Shown here in pieces: positions 32,965 through 44,939 of a DNA stretch of 64,000 bases. The stretch is from the NCBI RefSeq assembly GCF_029227915.1, contig NC_079884.1:23994001-24058000 (forward strand), written 5' to 3'. The DNA comes from Hydractinia symbiolongicarpus. Its lineage: Eukaryota; Cnidaria; Hydrozoa; Anthoathecata; Hydractiniidae. The notes below the pieces were generated by a model, which ran no database searches, was not told where the DNA came from, and worked only from the letters and a program-made list of their open reading frames with translations. The translations under genes were made by a program, and so were the position numbers. How positions within the stretch are numbered: the first letter of the stretch is position 1; every line of letters begins with the position of its first letter.

Positions 32965-35900
32965 ATGCCTCCTGTCACTAAGTCTTCTAATGTGGGTAAG
33001 AAGTTTTTGGTTTTTAATTTGTTGCTACTGACAAAGTAGCAATTTTTTTTAATTTTATCTTTGTAGCTAGGAATTTTATAAATAACTGTAGTATGTATAT
33101 TCATTTTAGGTAACAAGAAGAATAAAATGTCAAAAGGAAATGGAAAAACATCAAGAGACCTTTACGGTGTCTTAGCATCTCTAGGGTATGTAATTTCTAT
33201 TAGCTAGCTATAGCGTATACCATTCTTTTTACTCGATTATATTTTACTTGATTATATAAATAAAGGGCTTGTTTAGCAACTGGAAACTTTACTTGTTACA
33301 TAAACTTTGTGGTTTTGACTGTAAGGCATCTCTTAAAACAAATTTTAAAAGAAATCTCAATGAACAGGGTGGGTGTTTGCACACAAGGTCCAGCAAAAAC
33401 TGAAAAAAATCTTTGTTGCATGTTGTCTTTATTCTGTGATGTTGTTATTTTAATGTGAGATCCACTGATCCAAAGCATATTTTATGATTAAAATAATTGT
33501 AATAATTGCCCACTTGTCTCACATGTAGCTATTGGCTGCTTCAAACATGGCTGTGTATCTTTTTTAATGCTCAAAAAGCATTCACAACATCAGGAGAACA
33601 TGGTGAACACCTATTCCGATGTTCCCTAATGTCGTGTCTATTTATTCGCTTCAAAGCAAATTAACAAATAAGATCTGTCTACTTTCATAATAATTTTTGC
33701 CACTGTATAAATGATTGCAAAGATAAAAATAGATTAAAATGTCATACCCTACCACAAATATTTTGCACCGGTAAGCTATTCAAGTGATGTTTAGGCTGTC
33801 TGTTCTGTAAAGTACACAAGTTTTAGGGGTGAAATCAGTATAGCCATCCAGTGTTGTCAGTTGAGCAGAGAAAATTAGCAAGAAAAATAAAATCACGTAA
33901 TAAAGCCATCAGTATACACTATGTAGTAGCTACTTAGCTGTTTCTGTCCATATTTTATTTCTTTGGTTATGTCTTCAGTGGTCTCTCATGGCAGGGGATA
34001 TGAACACTAGGTCTTTTCAATCTATTTCTCTGCACAATAACATTTCTGTCAGAAGAAGTCTGCTAGAAAAAAGCTCTTTTATTGCCTGTCATACAACGTT
34101 ATGGACTGCTAAAAGTTTTAACAAAGAAACCTGTGCAAAATATATATATATACCCTAAAAATAGTCAGAAAAGTGTGGTTTCTTTGTCCCAAATTTCTCT
34201 TAAAATTTTACAATAGGAAAACTTTTTTTTTTACTTTGAGTTCCAATGTATGAACAAAGGAAGCAGGCAATAGAATTAAACATTAGCTATTATTCGCTGA
34301 CATAAAAGAAAATGAATTGAATTGCTTAATATAATTCTTTTTTTATTGGTTTTCGAAATTTAGTACTTTAAAATTTCGCTAATTATAAGCAGAATTATGA
34401 CATCATTAAGTAGCTCTAAAATTCTTATAATTACTTTTTTTAAACGTGTAAAATAAGCAGATAACATAACCATTACACCTTAATAAAACTGTTAAAAACA
34501 ACGCCCCACTCACAGCTACTTGATGGTGTCATGCATAATAAGTGGAACGTAAAGTCCAAAATCTTAAAAACTGATCAAGATTTGGAAATTCATGGACAAT
34601 TTTCAAGCTCTTTCAAATGAATTCAACTTGTTTCAAATTGAGAGGTAAACTTAAAAATGTTTCTGCCTTTGTGGAAGCATGGTATTGCCTAGTGTTTAAA
34701 TTTATAATTAGTTAACTAAATTTTCAGATATGCTTTTCAGTGATAAATATTTTGAGTTATGAAATGAATTTATGAATTATGAAATTTTTAACTGTGAACA
34801 GTGGTATTTTTACCTGTAATGAATTAACTATTTGTTATTCTTAATGTCAATATAAAAATTTTGTTTCAAAAAATTTGTATATGTTAGAATTATTATTTGG
34901 AAAACAAGGAAGAAATTGTGCAAAGGTTTAGATTCTTAGTATGGTTGATGAATTTTTCCATTTTGTGATTATTCAATGATGTTTCTATATTTAGCTACAA
35001 TGGTCAAATTCCAAAGGATAGCATTGGTCGATATAGACCAGTTTATGAAGTTAGAAAAAGAAAGGAGGCTAATGGAATTAAACCACACAAGGAAGTTGAT
35101 CTTACCTCAGAAGCTGCTAAAAAGGTGTGTTTCCATATTTTTCTTTATAATGTCTTATACTTCTCTTAAGCTCTACTCTCAATAATTTTTTTATCACTGA
35201 ACATTTTGAAACATTGGGTTTCACCATAAACAAAACTTCTCAAAAGTTACAAATATTTAACAAAAAATTACTCAAAACATTGTCTGTTCTGACCAAAATT
35301 TTGTCTTGCAAAATAATTTAAATATCTCATCACATATTATTTCCACCAACAAAATTGACATTCTTGAGCTTTACTTTCTTCCTTAAAAAAATCTGCAATT
35401 ATCATAATGAAACTGAAATATACAATATAATTCTAATTTTTCTTTAGGCAATTTCTGAAAATTATACAGTGACCTACTACAGTGAAAAAGGTTTTGGAAG
35501 TGTTGTTGAATATAAAAAAGACCAGAAAACAGATTTATTTCAAATAGGTCGCTCTACGGAGCTGTTAATTGACTATATAGTTGTTGATACGATACCAGGA
35601 CCAAAAGATGATATAGATCAACATTTAACACAAAGTACAATTTCAAGGTTTGCATGCCGAATAGCAGTTGAAAGGAGCACCCATCAAGCAAAGATATTTG
35701 CGGCTGGTTTTGATAATAACAGAAGAATATTTTTAGGAGTAGGTCAATAACTATTTGTTTCGTAAATTACTGAAAATCAATTATAAAACTCAAGTACATT
35801 TTCATTTTTGTTTTTTTCTAGGAGAGTGCTCCTCAGTGGGCCAATGGCAAAAAATACTCTGATGGTTTAACAACAAATGGTATTTTGGTAAATCATCCTA

Positions 35901-38590
35901 AAGGTCAGTGGGGATCAGAAATGTCACCGGGGGTATGGAGAGAAGTGTCTGTATCTGGTGAAATGTTTGGCTTGCGTTTTTCACGTTCAGCAAGACACAG
36001 AGGAAAAACTGTAAGTTCAGAAGAAATCTGATTGCTTAAAATAAAAGTTGTAACAATTCAGAATAAAATAGTATCCATAGTGGTTACATTTTCCAAAAAC
36101 ACCTAGTAAGTTATGTTTTATAACTGACAGACGTAACATTAGGCACCACTCCCATATTCAAATACGCAAGAATTTACTCAAGAAATTAAGTTTTCAATTT
36201 AAAAGCATTATTCTGTGCAAAAAATTAAGTTTTATATAAATGTTGTAAAACTAAGATGTAAATTTGTTCACATTTATTTCATATTTCTGAGATTTTTAGC
36301 ATATTTTTTCGGATAAGTCATAATGGTCATTTAAATGACCCCATGTTCGTGCAACTTTTAGTGTATAGTGTAACATCTTGCAAAGTAGCATTTCAGCCTC
36401 TCTGTAAAGCTGATAATTTCTATAAGACAAATTTCACAAATGTGCAAATGTTGATTTTATATTTCTAATATTTGATCACATCTTTCTGCACTGGTTCAAT
36501 TGAATTCTTTTCCACATTTGAACCTAACCGTTGAATACAAAGACTTGAAAACTATTTTAAACTTCCAGACTGATTGCTCAAACTACCTTCGAGATGGTTC
36601 TATGATTGATCTTTGTGGAGTGGTTCTTATATGGAGGACACCAGAAGGGTTAGCAAATGCACCGGTATGTTAAATAATTTTTAAAACCATGCATCTGTGT
36701 GTGTCGTGTAATTTTTTTTGTTTGTTGATTTCTTATGTTCTGTTTACACGTCTTCTTTCCACCCTGGAGGCAGATCCGTTTTTTATTCTACTCCATTTTT
36801 TGGTGTTGTTAAATATGATATTAAAATCCTAATTTCTTATTTAGAAAGTCGAAGATTTGGAAGCGAAAAGAGACTTGTTAAATACTTTGAAGGCGCAATG
36901 TCCGGTTGGTTTGGTGACTTTAAAGTTCAGTAATTCAAAAAATCCGGTAAGATTGTCTTTACCGCCTTGTGCTTGCAAGTAAACGTGCACATCATCTTTA
37001 CTCTGTTTGCTGCAACGTTCTTTATCAGAAAGCGATTTAGAAGTTTTTTGCCTATGGAGACCGTGGGAAATTTCCGAAATAAAAAGAGCGACCACTTAAA
37101 ACATTATGGAAAATATTTTTCGATGTTAAGTTCGAAATGAAACGCCAATCAAAATATATCCAGATTAAAATGTTGCTAACGATTTTTGTTAAACTCAATA
37201 TAATATTTCGGTAACAATGGCAGTTTTTTTCTTTTTTTAAACACAGCCAAAAGGGTAGCATGCTGCAAAGTCGTCACTTTTTGCGCATGCGTAATGCTAG
37301 TTAGGGAGCTTTAAAAATTTGCTAGTGACACTCCAACGCGCCGCACTACGAAATAACCCGCCTTGGTTCCACGAAGGTCGTGAAATTGAGGATATACGCT
37401 CGTGCTGACGTCAACAACAATTAGCATTTAGAAATTAAAAGTATGGATTTAACAAAATAATAAGTGTATATGACAAGTTCAAAATGCGCGACTCTCTTAT
37501 AGACAACCAATGTCATCACTCGTGGCAGCGAAATTTAAAATGAGCCGAAATTGCAGTCGATATACATTCATATTCAGTTTATGAATATTAAATATTCATA
37601 TTGTTTACATTTTCTTTTCTAGAATCAGAGCAGTCCCTACGTGTATACAAATTGTGGTCACGTGCATGGCTACCATGTTTGGGGCGCCAGACCATCCATA
37701 GCATACACGAAAGAGAAAAAATTTAACGATAAAAGAATGTGTCCGTTTTGTAAAGAAGTGAGACTTTTTCTGTTATTATAATTTTTATTATTGTTATTAT
37801 TATTTTATGTTGTGTGTTGTACACTTTGGGTTGTGATTTACAAAAGATAAAAATAAATCTTTGTCAGTTAAGCCACGAATTCTGTTCTATTTAAATAAAT
37901 CCGTTAAAAAATATCTTTAGAGTGGACTATTCGTCGCGCTCAAATTTGGAATGGAACCTGCTTTTTATATCGATAATGGACCAGCTACACATTGTTTTGT
38001 ACCTTGCGGTCACATGACTACAGAAGCTACTGTCAAGTAAGAAAAAAAAATATTTTTTTATTTTTTTATTTCTTATATCTTTATTTCACAGGACACATTT
38101 GTAAAGCAGACTGTTGTCTGAAATGAAAATAGCCTGTATAAATATTGATAATAAATAAAATAAAATAAAAAAATATTTTTAACTTTTTTTTCTTCTAAAA
38201 TTGGAAGTGGGTTGACATAAATCCTGCCAAACACACGCATTAGCGCGCAAAACCCACTATAATAATTGTTCACCAAATGGGATAATGGCGGTTGCTAAAA
38301 TTGTGATTTATCCTTCCTGTAATTTACTGAATGCAAGTTATTAGCGAAATCTATGCTAAAAATCATTAGCTATGTCATACCGCACTACCGGTTACTAAAA
38401 AAAAACAGTTTTAACATGGCTTCAACTGATTTGTTTCTTTAGATATTGGGCGAGTGCGCTGTTACCTCATGGCAAGGACCAATTTCGAACAGCTTGTCCA
38501 TTTTGTGCGATACCTTTGGAAGGGCAGGGATATATAAAACTTGTGTTCCAAACTGAAGCAGATGAACCAGCCGAAGAGATTCTTATTTAA
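32965..38590 (+). CDS. Pellino E3 ubiquitin-protein ligase, ten exons
   Basis: Exons 32965-32995, 33110-33185, 34995-35124, 35448-35738, 35822-36010, 36569-36664, 36845-36946, 37623-37757, 37921-38036 and 38443-38590 all have GT-AG borders and join to 1,314 nt, a 437-residue protein. That is close to the ~420 residues of animal Pellinos. The N-terminal two thirds contain the atypical FHA region (FQIGRSTE, DFxV-like IDYIVVDTIPGP, TISRFACRIAVER, KIFAAGFD, GLTTNGILVNHPKG). The C-terminus is the Pellino RING-like module with two C-G-H / C-P-F-C halves (TNCGHVHGYHVWG, MCPFCKE, VPCGHM, ACPFCAIPL). Pellinos ubiquitinate IRAK-type kinases in Toll/IL-1 signalling. Start chosen at the only upstream ATG with a good donor 31 nt later. 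All metal-ligand positions look present, so it is probably functional. Confidence 0.95.
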
Positions 38591-38606
38591 AGTAAAAAAA
38601 TTATTT

Positions 38607-38612
38607 AATAAA
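38607..38612 (+). promoter_or_regulatory. Polyadenylation signal AATAAA
   Basis: AATAAA 17 bases after the Pellino stop codon. Confidence 0.5.
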
Positions 38613-39041
38613 AATATGAATTAAACGTCGTGACAAATATCACAATTGTATTTCACCGAACGAAGATGCGAAATCCGCGTTGGGAGAAAGTATGACTGAT
38701 TTTCGGTCACGTAAATTATTCCAACCCTGTTGGCAATCTTATTTCCAAGAGCTAGCAGTTTTAATATAGCGTTCACTGAGCAATAACTTCTCAAGAACTA
38801 CGTAAATAAAATATTTTTTAACAAGAAGCTGTTGGTAAAGAAAGTTTTTCTTTCTAACTTTTTCCGCACATTTTTGTTACCTCTACCCAGAATGTTTGTC
38901 TATAAAAACTTGGAGCTGCTGTATTGTATCAGAATTGTCAAGAACCTGCTCTCACTTTTGCCACTGTTTTTTTTTTAACGTCCCGATGTAAAAATAAACG
39001 CCAGTCGAGGCGGGGGAGGGTTCGTACTTTAACCTGTTTAA

Positions 39042-39078
39042 CCAATTCACTGTAAAAAAATTTTTTACAGTGAATTGG
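39042..39078. repeat. Perfect 18-bp inverted repeat with one-base spacer
   Basis: CCAATTCACTGTAAAAAA is followed, after one A, by its exact reverse complement. Confidence 0.9.
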
Positions 39079-41292
39079 AACTGAAGTTTTAGACGTGAAA
39101 ATTTGGGAAATTAATTCTTAAATCAAAATAGAATATTTTATATTCTTCGTATTAGTATTGATCGTTGTAGTTGTTTTTGTTACATGTTGTGTGTGCTCGT
39201 TATGGTGTATTTATTCAGATTTCTCAAGCTAAGAATCTTGTCTACATTTTACATGTATTGCCATATGCAAAGTATTGAGTACGAAGTTGTTTTTATGTAT
39301 TTGTTTTATTTATTAATTTGTTTTTTGTACGTGACTTCGGACGCTTTTGATAGCCCTTGAAAGAATAGCGGCGCTATTCAAGGACAGTACTCTAATCTAT
39401 GGATTGAACAGGATTTTCTGCATTTTTTCTGTATTTTTTTCTGGATGAAATTTTTTCTACATCTCGAGAGTAATTTTGGACGGTTGTGTAATTTTTGTCT
39501 GAATTTATTTGGCGACACATGTTGAACAGTATTGTAAATACAATTTTGTATATGTTTCCTTATATTATTGTATAAATTTGCTATGAAGTGCTTTTTCCTT
39601 CTTTTCCCAACGTTCGGAGCTTACCATTTGTTTTCTTAAGACAACATAATTCCAAGAAATTCATGCGGCGTTTAAAATTTTTGCCAATTTGTGCAATTTT
39701 GTTAAAAAAGTTATCGAGTTCTCGGGTATATTAAAATCTATCAGTGCGTAGATTTTTTTGAGCGGTGTTTGTCCAAGGTAAGACAAGCCTAGGATGTTTT
39801 TAAACTCATTCTAAATATTTAACACCTGCAATTGTCTTTTCCGAAAATAAGATTTCACAAATATTTAAAAAGTAATTTGCAGAAATGATTCGATTTCCCT
39901 TTTGAAATACTTTTTTTTCAGGGAGAAAAAAAAGGGGCACAAAAAATCATGAGATCGAGCTATTTAAAATAAGAAAATATAACGCTCATAGGGCTACGAA
40001 ATGACTCAGGTAATATCTCCTTGTCAACGTTTACTTGTCAAAGATCTTTCCTTAGGTCCAAAATCTCAAAGTGTGATCATTTGTGCTGACTCTAGCACGT
40101 CCCATTTTCACGTTTTTTCAAACAGTTGCGGGCCGCGGAGAGGATTGTTCCGTAACGCACACATGTAGCTAGCGCATTTTGAAGTAAAAACTTTTGCAGT
40201 ATACAGACTGCTCAGTACTAGCCAAGTAATGACGTTTCGTTATTTCGAGAAATAGCCAAAAAAAGAACCTTTTGCAAAAATTTTGTGTCTGGGATAGTAG
40301 GTTAAAAAAGTTCAAAGTTTCTTTTACTAAGAAACTTGATTCAAAATTAAGTGTTTTTAAAGAAAAGCACACATTTGTAGGGAACTTTTCTGTCGTTTTT
40401 AAAGATGTTGTTTTACTCTCATAAACTCTCTCACTCTCAAACTGTTAACTTGTACGGTAGAAAGACTAAAGTAAAAGGATTAATTCGTTTTTCTCATCGG
40501 ATACTTCCCTGTCGGGCAGGTGAAACATGGAAGAAACGGTACCTGCTCCTGATGGCGGCCGTTTTGGCAAATCGATCATTCTCGTTGTTTTGACGGTTTA
40601 CACCTATCGTTTTTCTTTGGTTCTGTTTCATTTATTTTTGAGTTAAAATACTCTTTCTTTCATTGCGTAACGTTAAGGCGTGCTAATTGTTACCCATTTC
40701 CGAGCGTTTTATAATTTGCTTTTTTTAAACAAACGGGTTGCTGGACGGAAAGAAACGCAATAACTCGTTTACCTACAGGCTCTATTTTCGCAACTCTATA
40801 CTATAAATATGACATTACATGAGCGGAGGCCACCCTCCTTGAATACACACACACTACCTGTACACCACGCTTTTTCTTCCCGTAACACGCTATCTAAAAC
40901 CTTCAGGCGAAAATCCCAGACTTATCAATAACCCGAACCATGGCATACATAAACAAAATAACCTTATCCACCATGATAAATGCATATACATTTCCAAATA
41001 ACTCCCGCCACGTTTTTAGAAAGTAGATGCTTATCTTTACCAATTCCTATTCTATCCTGGTGAAACGACTAACCCCCTAAAATATTTTTCACCACCCCAG
41101 TCCATGGTATACACCGTTATACGTTGTATTACTTAAAACCCAACATTTTGAGACCAATGGAAACCTACAACACTTCGAGAAATTGGTCGAAATATATCAC
41201 GCATTTCACTTAATTCAAATCCCATTCCATTAAAAAATAGAAAACGGATCGAAATTTCCCGCTTTCTGATGTCCGGACTTTCCATATTTCAT

Positions 41293-41336
41293 TATAAACT
41301 GCAGACTTTTTTCTGATAAACTGCAGACTTTTTTCT
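41293..41336. repeat. 22-bp tandem duplication
   Basis: TAAACTGCAGACTTTTTTCT occurs twice back to back. Confidence 0.85.
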
Positions 41337-41384
41337 AATACTGCGTAAAAAATACTGACAAAAAAATTCATGAATGTGTATTAG

Positions 41385-41448
41385 TCTCGACCCAGAACTC
41401 TTTGAGATAAACCTAGGTTTTTTATCTCAAAGAACTCTGGGGACGAGA
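41385..41448. repeat. CAACCTCG-family foldback element
   Basis: Arms TCTCGACCCAGAACTCTTTG and CAAAGAACTCTGGGGACGAG form a ~25-bp stem around CCTAGG. Confidence 0.7.
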
Positions 41449-41574
41449 ATGCGTCGGCCGGTTTATTTCATAAAAATTAAAAGTGCAATAACTAAGTGAA
41501 AAGTTATTGACTTGAAGTTCATGGTATTTATAGTTTAATCTCAATTTGCATTATGAGACGATTACGTTATTGCT

Positions 41575-41669
41575 CAACCTCGTCCTTCGGACTTCTTAGT
41601 TTTTTACATTGGGACGGAACCAAAAAAGGTTTCTCAGGTATCATCCTAAAAAAACTGGGGACGAGGTTG
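41575..41669. repeat. CAACCTCG-family element (95 bp)
   Basis: CAACCTCGTCCTTCGG at the left, CTGGGGACGAGGTTG at the right. Confidence 0.7.
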
Positions 41670-41850
41670 GTTATAGCTTGAGGATATATTTAGAGTTAGC
41701 ATTACAAAATATTGAAGTGGCACGACATTTAAAAATTGCGTTTGCTACAAGTTTGCACAAAATACTTCAAGTGTTCAAGTAAAACTGACTCACAAGTTGA
41801 ATTACTAGTAGTCATGACAACCTGACAATCAATAAGAAGAGCACTGCTGT

Positions 41851-41985
41851 AAACCTCGTTCCTAGTCCCATTCGCTTCTCAACGCCACACTTCCTCATAG
41901 TTCTAAGAAGATGCTGGAATCGAACTAGATCGTCAGGTGTACTTTTTTTATTGGTTTGTATCCCTTAAACGTCCTGGGCACAAGA
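41851..41985. repeat. CAACCTCG-family element, diverged
   Basis: Left AAACCTCGTTCCTAG, right GTCCTGGGCACAAGATT. It ends a few bases before the 3' coding exon of the minus-strand K+ channel gene. Confidence 0.4.
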
Positions 41986-41998
41986 TTAGCGAATGACG

Positions 41999-44685
41999 TC
42001 ATTGTTTTAACTCGCCTCTAAAGTCTTCATTTTTTACTTCGTTAGATTTCTCTAGATCGAACTCGAATTGATAAGCCGGACTTCGTGACATCATTCTGTC
42101 GTAAAACCGTCGAAAGTTATTTACAATAATTGGAATCGGTAGAGCGATCACCAAGACTCCAGTTACACTAAGAACTGCAGATATAATTTTTCCACCTATA
42201 ACATATTGATATAAATAGAGGGTATTGGAAGAACGTTAACAAATTAATTTGGGGTTAAAAACCCTATACTACGCCTTCAATCCCTCACAAGAAGTCTGAG
42301 ACTCCCTCGCTTTTCGGTAAATACAACGGTAGCATCTCCTATTCACAGGTTTGGTTCTGCTACACTCGTTCTGCTCGTTTCATATCAACATTGAGGTAGA
42401 TGCAGGGGGGAGCCATAATATAAACCAAACCATAGGTTATTAATAGCAGTTTCGATAACTTTTGTGACAGATTGTTGGACCCTTCTCAATAATTTTGTAA
42501 TTGGATTTTTACCGATACAATATTTCGCTTTCTACATAACTTTTACGTAAGTTAATGCTAAATTTTACTTTGTTTTCTTAGAGGGAATCAGGGTATAAAA
42601 TGATGTTAGACTTATATCATAGGAGGTTAAAAAGTTGGTTAACCCGTCCTTTCAATTTTTTTACAAAGCTCTTTCCGTTCTCAAAATATTCTCATTTAAA
42701 GAATTTCAAATATAATTATGCTGCATAAATTATATCATATTTAAGTAATAGAAAATTTTGACATTTTCTGTCATCAGTAATTTTCAAAATGACACTAATT
42801 TGGTTATCCCAGGCCTCTTAATTTCTTGCTCACGATCCCATAACTTAAGATCTAAGGTTTGCAATCATATTTTGCAAGTCAACATATATAGGGCCTGTAT
42901 AAGCTTACATCTCGAAACCAGGACCTGTTGTCTCTTTTTGCGTATCGGACGGCGAGCCTATTAATAAGCGCATCGCCGATGAGACAAAAAGCCCTGGAAA
43001 AGAGGTTGACAAGCTTAAACAAAAATTTTTATTGCAAACCAAATTGAAAATCCCGAGTTATTGGGTCTTTGGAGAGGCGTGGACGAGCAAACAGTGTGGG
43101 TGTTTTTAAAGAATCATTTGCCTTACTTGTATAATATTTTATTCGAAATTAACTATACTAGTCGTTAGCCCGTGGAAAAATCCACGGGTTCGCTAGTCCT
43201 TTTTATACTTGCGCAGCTAAGCTACCATTTTGCGTGACAGACGGACAGACGTATATGGGTATTATAATATAGATATTTATTTTCGCCAGCACGCATATTA
43301 GAAAGTACAAAAAAGCTCTGGGGACGAGATTGTACATTTACAAGAAATATCGTACGCCTAAAATTTGAAGTATAAAAATATTTGACTGTTTAAAGTTTCG
43401 AACGAACATTTTGTCTAAAATTAAAACCATCTGAAAACTTTTTTAATTGAGTGTATACCTCAACCTTGTCCCCAGAGCTCTTTTTTTCACTTTTCAATAA
43501 TGGGACGAGGTTGATGTATATCTTACATAACATTCTTACATAACTCCTACCTGATGTAGATGGTACCATATCTCCATAACCAACGGTTGTCAAGGTAACA
43601 ATAGCGAACCAAAAGGTATGAGGTATGCTTTTGAATTTGTTGCTCGGATCTTCAAAATTGTTTTCAAAAAAGTATATACCAGCAGAAAACAAAATAAGAA
43701 GAACGATCATGAAAAAAATTAACAAAAGTAACTCGCTAATGCTCGAAACAAATGTGTATATAAGTAAGTGAATGGCTTTTGAGTATCGATAGAGTTTAAA
43801 GATACGAAAAATTCGAGCCGCACGCAGAGCTCGTAAAATGGCAAATCCAGCTAAATTGTTGTTTTGGAACACAATTAAATCGATATAAAACGGCAATATT
43901 GATATCAAATCGATAATATTCATTCCATTGATAACAAAACGACACTTGTTTTCTGCGATGGCGAACCTTGCTGCGAGTTCAACTGTGAACCAAATTACAC
44001 AAAAAGTCTCAAGATTTTTAAAGACCTTCTTTTGCTCTTTTGTAATGTTGGGCAGTGTCTCAATGCAAAACAAAAATAGAGAAAATACTATCATAAGTGT
44101 TCCAAATATGTTTAAAATGGTGAACGCCCCATTCGCTTCTAAAGCAGTCATACATCTCCAGAACGTTTTGGGTTTATCGTAGTTTACAAAGTGTTGACTA
44201 TTCTCCTTCTCCTGCTTAACTTGACCATGTCCAGTCTTGAAAATATCTAGTGCAGCTTTTCCAAATCCAAAAAACTGAAGGTCTTCCAAAAATACTTTGT
44301 ATGCTACGTTCTCTGGTTGCAGGAGTAAGCCGCATTGCAAGTAAGTCAAAATGGCTTCGAAGGACCTGGGGTCTCGATCGAAATAATATTCTTGTTTTTC
44401 CTTGTCAAAATAATTTAAAACATTCTTCATTTTAAATATTGATCCTTCTCGTGACTTTAGAGTACGTTCATAAGTTTCAAATAATCGACCCGATACGTTT
44501 ATTTTTACTCGTTTCTTTCGATTTCGCACGTCATTTTTTTGTTGCTTGCCTATAAGCAGGTCGAATAGACGTTTACCCAGGGCTGTTTGCAACTGGCTTG
44601 GTTCATTTCCACCGTGTGATAGGTTTATAGAAGAATAAGATGCAAGTAAGCCGGTATTGACGGACGCACTAGTAGCCGATAACAT
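41999..44685 (-). CDS. Shaker-related voltage-gated potassium channel alpha subunit
   Basis: Two exons: 43551-44685 (donor TCAG|GTAGGA) and 41999-42195 (acceptor TATAG, stop TGA). They join in phase to a 443-residue protein starting at ATG 44685; no earlier in-frame ATG exists. Residues ~60-140 are the cytoplasmic T1/BTB tetramerisation domain (VKINVSGRLFETY, EYYFDRDPRSFEAIL). Six transmembrane segments follow, with S4 at ~281-300 (ILRALRAARIFRIFKLYR, regularly spaced Arg/Lys) and the selectivity filter TTVGYGD at ~366-372. S6 lies in exon 2 (VLVIALPIPIIVNNF). The channel should be a tetrameric, plasma-membrane, voltage-gated K+ channel. T1 looks Kv1-like, while DMVPST after the filter also occurs in Kv4, so the subfamily is left open. 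Both termini are short compared with vertebrate Kv1. The single intron holds at least four mobile-element insertions. Confidence 0.9.
42911..43009. repeat. CAACCTCG-family element in the channel intron
   Basis: Arms CTCGAAACCAGGACCTGTTG and AAAGCCCTGGAAAAGAGG, with inner arms TCGGACGGCGA/CATCGCCGA. Confidence 0.5.
43158..43273 (-). mobile_element. Mini-Helitron copy 5, in the channel intron
   Basis: 116 bp. CTAG at 43158-43161, perfect hairpin CCCGTGGA/TCCACGGG, and the minus-strand 5' end TCTATATTATAATACCC at 43273. Inserted between A and T. Confidence 0.75.
43300..43335. repeat. CAACCTCG-family half element
   Basis: Only the right arm is present (AAAAAGCTCTGGGGACGAGA). Confidence 0.45.
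43461..43513. repeat. CAACCTCG-family element (53 bp) in the channel intron
   Basis: CAACCTTGTCCCCAGAGCTC at the left and GGGACGAGGTTG at the right. An apparent open frame reads through it from channel exon 1, but the GT donor at 43550-43549 and the S6-coding exon show that this is intron. Confidence 0.7.
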
Positions 44686-44756
44686 CTTAGATGAATGTAG
44701 AAGACTAAAAAAAGAAAGATAAGATTTATGTTGGAGTTTATCATAGAACTGCAACC

Positions 44757-44838
44757 CAACCTCGATCCCCAGCTCTTTGTCTCTTTTCTCGCCGTCCCTT
44801 ATATAAAAAGAGCAAAAAAGGACCTGGGATCAAGGTTG
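44757..44838. repeat. CAACCTCG-family element just upstream of the channel start
   Basis: CAACCTCGATCCCCAGCTC at the left and GGACCTGGGATCAAGGTTG at the right form a strong foldback 72 bp upstream of the channel ATG, so it probably lies in the 5' UTR or promoter. Confidence 0.7.
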
Positions 44839-44844
44839 AACTGC

Positions 44845-44936
44845 ACCCTCGTCTTCAAGGACCTTGTATACTTTTCTCGAAATTAAGACGTTAATATTTC
44901 TTTGACTTTCAGTTAAAGGTCCTGGAAACAAAGTTT
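44845..44936. repeat. CAACCTCG-family element, second copy upstream of the channel
   Basis: ACCCTCGTCTTCAAGGACCTT at the left is loosely inverted as AAAGGTCCTGGAAACAAAG at the right. Confidence 0.4.
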
Positions 44937-44939
44937 CTA

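Larger units (their letters stand above)
38613..41384. other. Noncoding region between Pellino and the K+ channel
   Basis: AT-rich with no supportable gene. Contains a perfect palindrome (39042-39078) and a 22-bp tandem duplication (41293-41336). Confidence 0.4.

Noticed and set aside
43390-43550. True C-terminus of the K+ channel
   Set aside because: S6 is missing there, while a good donor at 43550 and a phase-matched S6 exon at 41999-42195 exist.
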